Assembly: GCA_040830545.1 (NCBI GenBank)
Contig: JBFOMB010000002.1
Location: 1-64,000 of the forward strand
DNA: 64,000 bases
Direction of reading: 5' to 3'
DNA from: HXMU1420-2 sp040830545
Lineage (GTDB): Bacteria > Pseudomonadota > Alphaproteobacteria > Rhodobacterales > Rhodobacteraceae
Shown: one piece after another, positions 24,880 to 33,030 of the stretch
Layout: each line of letters begins with the position of its first letter
Numbering within the stretch: position 1 is the first letter of the stretch
The notes under the pieces: generated by a model
The model's database searches: none
What the model was told of the DNA's origin: nothing
The model's input: the letters and a program-made list of their open reading frames with translations, nothing else
Translations under genes and position numbers: made by a program

Positions 24880-27177
24880 ATGGAAAAATTCGGGAAAAGC
24901 CAGGCAGTCACACGGTTCGAAGATGTTCGGATGCTGACCGGTCAAGGGCGGTATGTGGATGATACAACGCCTGAGGGCGCGCTGTTTGCCTATGTGTTCC
25001 GCAGTTCGTTTGCGCATGGTGTCATCACTACGCTGGACGTGGACGATGCACGCGAGGCGGATGGCGTGCGGCTGGTCCTGACCAGCGCGGATCTGGACGC
25101 GGCGGGTTTGAAAAACGCGCTGGACGGCACCACCGTAGACAACCGTGACGGGACCAAGGGCGCGGCCCCGATCCGGCCCATGCTGGCCAGGGGCAAAGTA
25201 CGGTTTGTTGGGGAACCGGTGGCTGTGGTGATCGCAGACACGCTGGATCAGGCCAAAGATGCCGCCGAAATGATCATGTTGGACGTGGACGACTTGCCCG
25301 CCAAGCTGGATGTGGCTGCGGGGGGCGAGGTGCTGCATGAAGAAGCCCCGGACAATCGCGCCTTTGACTGGCACACGGGCGATGCGGAGGCGACGCAGGC
25401 CGCATTTGATGCCGCTGCCCGGACCGTGTCCGTAGACATCGTGGACAACCGCATCATCGTGAATTCGATGGAACCGCGTGGCTGTTATGCGGAATGGGAC
25501 GGCACGCGCCTGCACCTCAGCTACTCGGGCCAAGGCGTCTGGGGCATGAAGGCACAGATCGTCGACAAGCTGGGTCTGGACGCGGAAAACGTGCGGATCA
25601 CGACGCAGGATGTCGGGGGCGGATTTGGCATGAAGGCGATGCCCTACCCCGAGTATTTTGTTGTGGCGCACGCGGCGCGCACCCTGGGCCAGCCCGTGCG
25701 CTGGATGTCCGAACGGACCGAGGCGATGTTGTCCGACCAGCATGGTCGCGATCTGGTCACGCTGGCGGAAATGGCCTTTGACGCGGACAACAAGATGACT
25801 GCTTATCGCGTGCACAACCGCATGAACATGGGGGCCTATAACAGCCATTTCGGGCAGGCGATCCAGACCAACCTGTTCAGCCGCGTGGTGATGGGCGTTT
25901 ACGATGTGCAGAACGTCTATATGCGCACCGAAGGGTTTTACACGAACACGACGCAGGTCGATGCCTATCGCGGGGCCGGGCGGCCCGAGGCGATTTTCGT
26001 GCTGGAAAGCGCGATGGATTATGCGGCGCGGGAACTGGGCGTTGATCCGTGGGAGTTGCGGCGCAAGAGCTTCATCGCGCCTGCGAAATTCCCCTACAAG
26101 ACGGCGACGGGCGAAACCTATGACGTGGGTGAGTTTGACCGCGTGCTGACCCGGGCGGGTGAGTTGGCGGACATTGATGGCTATGGCGCGCGCAAGGCGG
26201 CGGATGCAGCGCGCGGGCTGCTGCGAGGTCAGGGCCTGTGTTATTATATCGAGTCCATTCTGGGTGATCCATCCGAAGGGGCAAAGGTGGAATTCCACGA
26301 GGACGGCACAGCGTCGATCTATGTGGGTACGCAGTCCAACGGCCAGGGACATGAAACCGTCTATGCACAGTTCCTGTCGGATCAGACCGGGATTCCGGTG
26401 GATCAGATCAAGGTTGTGCAGGGTGACAGTGACCTGATCGCGCAGGGCGGTGGCACGGGCGGATCGCGGTCGGTGACCAACCAGACCAACGCAACACTGG
26501 CCACGGTCGACAAGATGATTGAGGCATTTGTCCCCTATCTGGCGGAAAAGATGGGGGTCGAGCAAAGCGAGATCAGCTTTGACGATGAAACCTTCCGCGC
26601 GCCGGGGTCGAACCTGACGCCCAGTTTCCTTGAGGCTGCCGCGATGGCGCGCGCGGATGGTCGGACCGACCTGCTGGTGCACGAGGCCCGCGCCACACTG
26701 CCGGGTCGCAGCTATCCCAATGGTGCCCATGTTGCCGAGGTCGTGATCGACCCTGATACCGGTTTGGTAACACTTGAGCGCTACACTGTGGTTGACGATT
26801 TCGGGAACCTTATCAATCCGTTGCTGGCAGAAGGCCAGGTTCATGGCGGGGTTGTGCAGGGTGTCGGACAGGCCTTGACGGAACATGTGGGCTATGACGA
26901 GGATGGCCAATTGCTCACGGCAACGTTCATGGATTACGCCTTGCCGCGTGCGTCGGACGTGCCCAATATCGGATTCACGTCCGAGCCTGTGCCATCAACT
27001 GCGAACCCGATGGGCATGAAAGGCTGCGGAGAGGCCGGAACCGTGGGTGCCATGGCGGCGATGCAGAATGCTGTTGTGGACGCCCTGTGGGAACGCGGTG
27101 TGCGTCAGGCGGATATGCCGTTCACACCGCAGAGAGTATGGGAATTGCTGAAGGATGCGTCTGAGACTGCTGCGTGA
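24880..27177 (+). CDS. Molybdenum hydroxylase large subunit (form II CoxL-like / aldehyde oxidase)
   Basis: 765-residue xanthine dehydrogenase-family Mo subunit. Motifs include DVGGGFGMK, the active-site loop AYRGAGR (362-368), GGTGGSRSV and the catalytic GEAG with Glu718. AYRGAGR is the form II signature; true CO dehydrogenases of form I carry AYxCSFR. No medium FAD or small FeS subunit gene is adjacent, which is unusual because these enzymes work as heterotrimers. A ccggaggg ribosome site sits 8 nt upstream of the ATG. The Mo cofactor genes lie about 25 kb away. The substrate (aldehyde, N-heterocycle) is unknown. Confidence 0.88.
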   Translation: MEKFGKSQAVTRFEDVRMLTGQGRYVDDTTPEGALFAYVFRSSFAHGVITTLDVDDAREADGVRLVLTSADLDAAGLKNALDGTTVDNRDGTKGAAPIRPMLARGKVRFVGEPVAVVIADTLDQAKDAAEMIMLDVDDLPAKLDVAAGGEVLHEEAPDNRAFDWHTGDAEATQAAFDAAARTVSVDIVDNRIIVNSMEPRGCYAEWDGTRLHLSYSGQGVWGMKAQIVDKLGLDAENVRITTQDVGGGFGMKAMPYPEYFVVAHAARTLGQPVRWMSERTEAMLSDQHGRDLVTLAEMAFDADNKMTAYRVHNRMNMGAYNSHFGQAIQTNLFSRVVMGVYDVQNVYMRTEGFYTNTTQVDAYRGAGRPEAIFVLESAMDYAARELGVDPWELRRKSFIAPAKFPYKTATGETYDVGEFDRVLTRAGELADIDGYGARKAADAARGLLRGQGLCYYIESILGDPSEGAKVEFHEDGTASIYVGTQSNGQGHETVYAQFLSDQTGIPVDQIKVVQGDSDLIAQGGGTGGSRSVTNQTNATLATVDKMIEAFVPYLAEKMGVEQSEISFDDETFRAPGSNLTPSFLEAAAMARADGRTDLLVHEARATLPGRSYPNGAHVAEVVIDPDTGLVTLERYTVVDDFGNLINPLLAEGQVHGGVVQGVGQALTEHVGYDEDGQLLTATFMDYALPRASDVPNIGFTSEPVPSTANPMGMKGCGEAGTVGAMAAMQNAVVDALWERGVRQADMPFTPQRVWELLKDASETAA

Positions 27178-28249
27178 CAAGGTACTGGGATGGATCGGGG
27201 CAGCGCCCCGGTCTGCGCATTCCCTGGAGGCCAAGCCGCGCGGCGCACAGACCCATGTGATCGTTCTGGACGGCACGATGTCCTCGTTGGAGCGGGGGCG
27301 CGAAACCCATGCCGGGGCGCTCTATCGCCTGTGTCACGAGATGCGCCCGCGCGTGTCCGTGTTTTACGAGGCGGGCATTCAATGGCAAAGCTGGGAAAAG
27401 ACGCCCGATGTCGTGATGGGGCGCGGGATCAACCGGCAAATCCGTCGGGCCTATGGCTATCTGGCGTCGCGTTATCGGCCTGGCGACCGGATATTCCTGA
27501 TCGGTTATTCGCGCGGGGCCTATGCGGTGCGTTCGCTAGCCGGGGTGATTGACCTGGTGGGGCTCTTGAAGGTCGAACACGCCAACACCCGCAACATTCG
27601 CACGGTTTATCGCCACTATCAGCTGACCCCGCACAGTACGGCGGCGGCGGTGTTCAAGGACCGGTACTGTCACAGTCACACCCCAATCGAGATGGTGGGC
27701 GTGTGGGACACGGTAAAGGCGCTGGGGTTCCGGTTGCCGATCGTCTGGCGGTTCGTGAAGGAACGGCACGCGTTCCACAATCACTGCCTGGGGCGCAGTA
27801 TCCGCAACGGCTATCACGCACTGGCAATGAACGAATCCCGCCGGATCTATGAACCGGTGATGTGGGAGGATGAACCGGGATTTCCGGGTCACGTGGAACA
27901 GGTTTGGTTCAAGGGCTCGCACGGGGATGTGGGCGGTCAGCTGGGAACGTTCGAGGCCGCGCGCCCGTTGTCAAACCTTTCGCTGGTCTGGATGTTGGAA
28001 AAGGCGGAGGGGCTGGGGCTGCCGCTTCCTGATAACTGGCGCGCACGGATATTTACTGATCCCGCTGCACCATCGACCGGCACGTGGCGGGGGTGGGCCA
28101 AGATTTTCTTCATGCGTCGAAAGCGTCGGATAGGACGCTATTCCTCGGAACGGTTGCATCCGACCGCTGTGGACACGGCCCCGCCGGAGAGCCGGTACAT
28201 GGCGACCGAAGACTGGCAAAGCGGGTTCAAGGTGTCACGTAAGGTCTGA
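27155..28249 (+). CDS. DUF2235 alpha/beta-hydrolase protein
   Basis: 364 residues of the DUF2235 family (T6SS-associated phospholipase Tle1 shares the domain, as do many chromosomal proteins). Visible features are HVIVLDGT (34-41), GYSRGAYAVRSLAGVI with nucleophile Ser119, VGVWDTVKALG and WFKGSHGDVGGQ with a likely catalytic Asp/His. No signal peptide and no T6SS genes nearby. The ATG lies 22 nt inside the end of the molybdenum hydroxylase gene. Cytoplasmic hydrolase, substrate unknown. Confidence 0.87.
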   Translation: MRLRLLRDKVLGWIGAAPRSAHSLEAKPRGAQTHVIVLDGTMSSLERGRETHAGALYRLCHEMRPRVSVFYEAGIQWQSWEKTPDVVMGRGINRQIRRAYGYLASRYRPGDRIFLIGYSRGAYAVRSLAGVIDLVGLLKVEHANTRNIRTVYRHYQLTPHSTAAAVFKDRYCHSHTPIEMVGVWDTVKALGFRLPIVWRFVKERHAFHNHCLGRSIRNGYHALAMNESRRIYEPVMWEDEPGFPGHVEQVWFKGSHGDVGGQLGTFEAARPLSNLSLVWMLEKAEGLGLPLPDNWRARIFTDPAAPSTGTWRGWAKIFFMRRKRRIGRYSSERLHPTAVDTAPPESRYMATEDWQSGFKVSRKV

Positions 28250-28268
28250 CGGGTAATTGCGACCTTGT

Positions 28269-28290
28269 TTGCGGGTCAAGGGGCCCGCAA
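28269..28290. terminator. Hairpin between convergent genes
   Basis: A 7-bp stem ttgcggg / cccgcaa with an 8-nt loop lies in the 91-nt gap between the DUF2235 gene and rnc, which converge. It lacks a T-run. It may serve as a shared terminator. Confidence 0.4.
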
Positions 28291-28340
28291 GTCCCGATGC
28301 ACGGTTCGTTGTTTGAAACGTCCTTCGACCCTGAAGAGCG

Positions 28341-29024
28341 CTAGCCCTTGTCAACGGCCATCAACAATTCCTTGGCCGCGGCTTGCTCGGCCTGGCGCTT
28401 CGAATTGGCCTCGGCTTCCGAGCTTTGACCGTTGTTCAGCACTGCGCGGATCAGGAATACCGGCGCATGATCGGGGCCAGTGCGCGACACGACCTCGTAT
28501 CGCGGGGGTGGCATTTTACGGGCCTGCGCCCATTCCTGCAGCGCGGTCTTGGCATCGCGTGCCTCTGCCTCAACCTCGGTCAGGCGCGCGCCCCACAAAC
28601 GGCGCACCAGCTTGGCCGCAGCCTGCATGCCAGCATCCAGATAGACCGCGGCAATCACCGCCTCCATCGCGTCGCCCAAAATGGCGTTCTTGCGCCGCCC
28701 GCCGGTCGACATCTCGCCCCGGCCCAACCGCAACACGGCACCCAGATCTATTGATCGTGCCACATCCGCGCAGGTTTCCTTGCGCACCAGCGCGTTGTAG
28801 CGGGGCGCAAGGGTGCCCTCGTCTGCCTCACGGTCCTGATCCAAGAGGGATTCCGCGATGACAAGGTTCAGCACCCGGTCCCCCAGAAACTCCAGCCGTT
28901 GATTTGAGGGCCGTGTGGCGCTGGCAATGGATGTATGGGTCAACGCGCGGCGCAGGAGATCAGGATCGGAAAACTGATGCCCGATCCGGTTCTGAAACTC
29001 TCTCAACTCGCGCGACTGGCTCAT
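28341..29024 (-). CDS. rnc: Ribonuclease III
   Basis: 227-residue double-strand-specific endoribonuclease that processes rRNA precursors and some mRNAs. Catalytic domain motif RLEFLGDRVLNLVIAESLL and second acidic motif GDAMEAVIAAVYLD are followed by a C-terminal dsRNA-binding domain (TALQEWAQ to LLMAVDKG). Its ATG overlaps the lepB stop by 4 nt. The era and recO genes that often follow are missing. Confidence 0.96.
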   Translation of the reverse strand: MSQSRELREFQNRIGHQFSDPDLLRRALTHTSIASATRPSNQRLEFLGDRVLNLVIAESLLDQDREADEGTLAPRYNALVRKETCADVARSIDLGAVLRLGRGEMSTGGRRKNAILGDAMEAVIAAVYLDAGMQAAAKLVRRLWGARLTEVEAEARDAKTALQEWAQARKMPPPRYEVVSRTGPDHAPVFLIRAVLNNGQSSEAEANSKRQAEQAAAKELLMAVDKG

Positions 29025-29845
29025 TCGATCTTCTTGAAGAAACGCCCGCCGCGCCAGGTCCAGAAGAACAGCATCGACCGCCCCTGAGACGAGAACATGA
29101 TGCGGTCCGCACGGCCCACAAGGTTTTCGAACGGTACAAACCCAACGCCACCCGCCGTTGCCGGAATACGGCTGTCGGTTGAGTTGTCGCGGTTGTCACC
29201 CATGAAGAAGTAGTGACCAGCCGGAACCACGTAGACACCCGTATTGTCGGTCCGCTGCGGGCCAATGTTCAGGATCTTGTGTGACGTGCCGCCGGGTAGT
29301 GTTTCGATCTGGCGCGACTTGGTACATATTGCCCCCTGCCCCACCGGTGCGTTTTCACAGCGCGGACGTACACGGGTCGGGCCCTGCGGTTCCATCACTT
29401 CTTCGTTCACACCATCGTCCTGCAGCGTCACGGCGGTGTCGTTGATATGTACTACGCCGTCGGTGACCTGTACCCGATCGCCCGGCAAACCGATCAGCCG
29501 CTTGATAAAATCACGTCCCGTAACAGGATGGCGGAAAACCACCACATCCCCGCGCTCAGGCTCACCGGCCCAGATGCGCGTGTTTTCGTTCTTCATGAAC
29601 CCACACAGATCCTCGGCATCCACACCAATGATCCCAAGGTTAGGACAGGAGGCATAGGAATAGCCGTAGGCCATCTTGTTCACGAACAGGAAATCACCGA
29701 TCAGAAGTGTTTCCTTCATCGACCCGGAAGGGATCCAGAAAGGCTGCAGGATCAGCGTGCGAAAGACACCTGCGATCAGCAGGGCGTAGACCACGGTTTT
29801 GATCGTTTCCACGATGGCGTTGCCCGCCCCGTCCTTGGTGGCCAT
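29021..29845 (-). CDS. lepB: Signal peptidase I
   Basis: 274-residue inner-membrane peptidase that cleaves Sec/Tat signal peptides. One N-terminal helix (TIKTVVYALLIAGVFRTLIL) is followed by the nucleophile Ser in PSGSMKETL, catalytic Lys in RDFIKRLIGLPGDRV and the C-terminal GDNRDNSTDSR. It is coupled to rnc downstream by a 4-nt overlap and is preceded by acpS. Confidence 0.96.
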   Translation of the reverse strand: MATKDGAGNAIVETIKTVVYALLIAGVFRTLILQPFWIPSGSMKETLLIGDFLFVNKMAYGYSYASCPNLGIIGVDAEDLCGFMKNENTRIWAGEPERGDVVVFRHPVTGRDFIKRLIGLPGDRVQVTDGVVHINDTAVTLQDDGVNEEVMEPQGPTRVRPRCENAPVGQGAICTKSRQIETLPGGTSHKILNIGPQRTDNTGVYVVPAGHYFFMGDNRDNSTDSRIPATAGGVGFVPFENLVGRADRIMFSSQGRSMLFFWTWRGGRFFKKIE

Positions 29846-29905
29846 CCTGCGCTCCTGTTCGATGCTGTGCCTGCCGGGGCTACATGAGGGTGAGGCTGCG
29901 GCCTG

Positions 29906-30334
29906 TCAACCCGCTGCGTCCGCCGCGTCGCTGTCACCCAGCGGCAGTGCCTCTATCACGACAAAGGCCTGCGCCCATGGGTGATCGTCGGTCAGGGTCA
30001 CGTGGATCACGGCGCGATGTCCGGGCGGTGTCAGTTCCTCGAGGCGGGATTTGGCCCAGCCGGTGACCTCCATCACAGGCTGACCTGTGCGCAGGTTCGA
30101 TACTGCCATGTCCTTCCACGCAATTCCCATGCGCAGGCCGGTGCCCAGCGCCTTGGAACACGCCTCTTTCGCGGCCCAGCGCTTGGCATAGGTGCCGGGG
30201 GTGTCGTGCCGGCGCTCAGCCTTGCGCTGTTCAGTGTCGGTGAAGACACGGTTGCGGAACCGGTCGCCAAACCGTTCCAGCGTACGTTCGATACGTTCGA
30301 TGTTGCACAGGTCGGTGCCGATGCCGATGATCAT
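29906..30334 (-). CDS. acpS: Holo-[acyl-carrier-protein] synthase
   Basis: 142-residue enzyme that transfers 4'-phosphopantetheine from CoA to the acyl carrier protein. Magnesium and CoA motifs are GIGTDLCNIERIE at the N-terminus and RWAAKEACSKALGTG in the middle. In related genomes it follows pdxJ directly; here kptA and a LysE exporter gene intervene. Confidence 0.95.
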   Translation of the reverse strand: MIIGIGTDLCNIERIERTLERFGDRFRNRVFTDTEQRKAERRHDTPGTYAKRWAAKEACSKALGTGLRMGIAWKDMAVSNLRTGQPVMEVTGWAKSRLEELTPPGHRAVIHVTLTDDHPWAQAFVVIEALPLGDSDAADAAG

Positions 30335-30383
30335 GAACAGCCTCTTTGATCCGTTAGGCTAGTGCCGGGCATTTGTCGGGCTG

Positions 30384-31007
30384 TCACTTAGCAAATGCTG
30401 ATCGGATCAGGCCCAGACCCGCAACGGCAAACAGCCCGGCGACTGCTCCGTCAACCCAACGACGGATGCGCTGATAGCCCTGCATCATACCGGGCGTGGA
30501 AAACAAGAGTGAATAAAGCAGGTTGTTGAGAAACCCCATGGCCACGCAAATCGCTGTCGCCGCAACCAGCGCCTGCCAGCCGTCATTTGGGCCCAACCCG
30601 ACAGACAGAGCCGCCATCCACGCGATCACGGATTTCGGGTTCGACATGTTGAGGATCAGGCCGCGCAGGAACCACCGGGACGACGCTGTACCGACCTGTG
30701 CAGCGCTGTTAGCCGAGGCGCGCATGGCGGACCCGGCAGATTTCCATGCCAACCACAGCAGATAAACGCCACCAAAGATCTTTAGCGCCATCAACAGGTA
30801 CAGGGACCCTTGCAGCACCACACCCACACCGCTGGCCGCGATCAGCCCCCAGAATACGAGCCCAAAGGACAGCCCAATCCCATAGGTCAGACTGACCCGC
30901 CGTCCGTGACTCATCGCGATAGCCGCGTTCGAAATGTTGGCAGGACCTGGCGACACGGCCACCACGAAGAACGCCAAACCGGCTGACAGCAATCCAGCTA
31001 AGTCCAT
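30384..31007 (-). CDS. LysE/RhtB-family amino-acid exporter
   Basis: 207 residues, about six membrane helices. The N-terminal SPGPANISNAAIAMSHGRRV matches the LysE/RhtB signature. The start at 31007 has aaggtg 6 nt upstream. It lies inside the conserved pdxJ-acpS block and looks like an insertion. Substrate (lysine, threonine, homoserine or others) not predictable. Confidence 0.9.
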   Translation of the reverse strand: MDLAGLLSAGLAFFVVAVSPGPANISNAAIAMSHGRRVSLTYGIGLSFGLVFWGLIAASGVGVVLQGSLYLLMALKIFGGVYLLWLAWKSAGSAMRASANSAAQVGTASSRWFLRGLILNMSNPKSVIAWMAALSVGLGPNDGWQALVAATAICVAMGFLNNLLYSLLFSTPGMMQGYQRIRRWVDGAVAGLFAVAGLGLIRSAFAK

Positions 31008-31069
31008 CGGTATCACCTTCGCTTCAACTCGCTCCAAGGTGCCGCAGATGTGAACAGGGGTTCAAGGCC

Positions 31070-31621
31070 CTATCCTACAGGCAGGGAAAGGTATGTTGGC
31101 GCAAGTGGCCCAGTCAGCCACACACCATTGTCGGCCTGATAAAAGACCTGCCCATCCTCACAAGCCCGCGCAGCCGCGACGTGAAATACCACCGGCTTCC
31201 CGTGCCGCTGACCAACGGTTCGTGCCGTGGGGACGTCGCGCGACAGGTGCACATGGCGTCGCGACCCGGGGCGCAAACCTTCGGCCTGAATAACCGGAAC
31301 GGTGTCGCGGGCGGTACCATGATACAGGGTGTCTGGTGGCGTAGCAGGCGTCAGACCCAGATCAACTTCAACCGAATGCCCCTGCGCCGCTCGAATGCGG
31401 ATGCGATCGTCGCTGAAGGTGAACCGCTTCTTTTCATTCTCGGCCACAACCCTGTCCAGTTGCTGGCGGTCAAACCCGCGACCGCGCAGCGCGGCCCCGT
31501 CCAGCAGCGCCCACACCTCTACCCATCCGCCAGCATCCAACTCAACACCCGCTGCGGACGGGTCATGCCGCAGAACATAGCTCAGAAACTTGCTCAGCCG
31601 TTTGTCATCACGTTCGGTCAC
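31070..31621 (-). CDS. kptA: RNA 2'-phosphotransferase (Tpt1/KptA)
   Basis: 183 residues. In eukaryotes Tpt1 removes the splice-junction 2'-phosphate of tRNA with NAD; bacterial KptA has the same activity in vitro but no intron-splicing role. Visible motifs are SKFLSYVLRHDPSAAGV, IRAAQGHSVEVDL, LYHGTARD and HVHLSRDVPTARTVGQRHG. Its start overlaps the pdxJ end by 14 nt, so it belongs to that operon. A role in RNA repair or ADP-ribosylation of RNA ends is inference. Confidence 0.92.
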   Translation of the reverse strand: MTERDDKRLSKFLSYVLRHDPSAAGVELDAGGWVEVWALLDGAALRGRGFDRQQLDRVVAENEKKRFTFSDDRIRIRAAQGHSVEVDLGLTPATPPDTLYHGTARDTVPVIQAEGLRPGSRRHVHLSRDVPTARTVGQRHGKPVVFHVAAARACEDGQVFYQADNGVWLTGPLAPTYLSLPVG

Positions 31622-32363
31622 GCGCTTCGTCCATCAGTCGGCGCATTTCAACGACAGCCGGTTCCAGTCCGCGAAAGATCGCTTCGCCGATGAGGAAGTG
31701 ACCGATGTTCAGCTCGCGCACTTCAGGGAATGCTGCCACGGCCTGTACGGTTTCATAGTTCAGCCCGTGGCCTGCATGCACCTCTAACCCCAGTGAATGC
31801 GCATATGTTGACATCTCGCGCAGCGCTTCCAGTTCGCGGTCCCGGTCTTCATAGCGCCCTTCGGCATGAGCGTCACAATAGGCCCCGGTGTGCAATTCTA
31901 TGACCTGCGCACCAATGCGATGCGCGGCCTCGATCTGGCGCTGATCGGCAGCGATGAAGATCGACACACGGCTGCCCATCTCGCGCAGTGGGGCGATGAA
32001 GTGTGCCAGACGGTTTTCTTCACGCGCGACTTCCAGCCCACCTTCGGTCGTCTTTTCCTCCCGCTTTTCGGGCACAATGCAGACGGCGTGCGGACGATGA
32101 CGCAGAGCGATCTGCTGCATCTCTTCAGTCGCGGCCATTTCAAAGTTCAGCGGAACCTCCAGCACCTCGACCAGCCCAGCAATGTCCGCGTCCGAGATAT
32201 GGCGGCGGTCCTCGCGCAGATGCGCGGTGATCCCATCCGCACCGGCCTTTTCCGCGATCTTCGCCGCGCGCAATGGATCGGGATAATCGCCGCCACGTGC
32301 ATTCCGCACCGTAGCCACGTGGTCAATGTTGATGCCCAGACGCAGCTTTTCGTCCTGTGCCAT
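31608..32363 (-). CDS. pdxJ: Pyridoxine 5'-phosphate synthase
   Basis: 251-residue TIM-barrel enzyme for the last ring-closing step of DXP-dependent vitamin B6 synthesis. LRLGINIDHVATVRNARGG opens the barrel; ITAHLREDRRHI, CIVPEKREE, FIAADQRQIEAA, ELHTGAY and HAGHGLNY are family motifs. The ATG at 32363 lies about 40 nt inside the end of the DUF2062 gene. Confidence 0.96.
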   Translation of the reverse strand: MAQDEKLRLGINIDHVATVRNARGGDYPDPLRAAKIAEKAGADGITAHLREDRRHISDADIAGLVEVLEVPLNFEMAATEEMQQIALRHRPHAVCIVPEKREEKTTEGGLEVAREENRLAHFIAPLREMGSRVSIFIAADQRQIEAAHRIGAQVIELHTGAYCDAHAEGRYEDRDRELEALREMSTYAHSLGLEVHAGHGLNYETVQAVAAFPEVRELNIGHFLIGEAIFRGLEPAVVEMRRLMDEARDRT

Positions 32364-33012
32364 GTTTCGCATCCCTTTCCATTTCCTGCGCGGCCTTCTT
32401 CTTGATGGCCTCGAATTTTGCCCGGATCTTGCGCCGGCGTCCGTTCTGATACGCCCGGATCAACGGTAGGCTCAACATGTAGCAAACCGTGGCGGCAATC
32501 ACACCCGGGATCAACCCGCCGACCAGATAGGGCAGGAACACATCGTTGTAGAACACATGCAACCCATCCCAGTCGGCCACGTCGTCCGTAAACATGGCCT
32601 GCACATTGTGCTTCAGGTCTCGCCATGCTTCGACGAATTTATGCCCAAGCGATTCATCGACCTCGATACTGGAATCCTTACCCAGCAGCAGGTGGCCGGT
32701 CTCCAGCGACACAATCGCAATCGGCAGGTAGGTCAGTGGGTTGCCAAAGAACGTGGCCATTAGCGAAGCCAGAATGTTGCCCTTCATCAGCCGCGCAATC
32801 CCTGCGGCGAACAGGAAGTGCAGCCCAAACAGAGGCGAGAAGCACACAAACACCCCGGCCCAAATTCCACGTGAAATCCGTTCCGGCGTGTCAGGCAGGC
32901 GACGAACCCGGTGTTTTACGTAATGAAACGCACGCCCCCAGCCGCCTGGCGGGTGGATGAACTCCCACATGGCACGAAGAGGCGGACGGGGATCGCGGCG
33001 CTTGAAAACCAT
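32323..33012 (-). CDS. DUF2062 membrane protein
   Basis: 229 residues. Three hydrophobic segments: GIWAGVFVCFSPLFGLHFLFAAGIA, MATFFGNPLTYLPIAIVSLE and LVGGLIPGVIAATVCYMLSLP. The P-DTPERISRG and FGNPLTYLP motifs are typical of DUF2062. The C-terminus is basic and cytosolic. It lies between relA and pdxJ, a position common in this order. No function is established. Confidence 0.88.
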   Translation of the reverse strand: MVFKRRDPRPPLRAMWEFIHPPGGWGRAFHYVKHRVRRLPDTPERISRGIWAGVFVCFSPLFGLHFLFAAGIARLMKGNILASLMATFFGNPLTYLPIAIVSLETGHLLLGKDSSIEVDESLGHKFVEAWRDLKHNVQAMFTDDVADWDGLHVFYNDVFLPYLVGGLIPGVIAATVCYMLSLPLIRAYQNGRRRKIRAKFEAIKKKAAQEMERDAKHGTGRKAASGHQH

Positions 33013-33030
33013 GGCTCGGCCCGCCCCGCG

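Noticed and set aside
24709..26910. Long open frame on the minus strand (733 codons) opposite the molybdenum hydroxylase gene
   Set aside because: It has no recognisable motifs and mirrors the GC-rich third positions of the real gene, a common artefact at this GC content.
24880..27177. Aerobic CO dehydrogenase (CoxL) function
   Set aside because: The active-site loop is AYRGAGR (form II), not AYxCSFR, and no coxS or coxM lies nearby.
27155..28249. Type VI secretion effector
   Set aside because: DUF2235 is shared with Tle1 effectors, but there are no vgrG, PAAR or immunity genes around.
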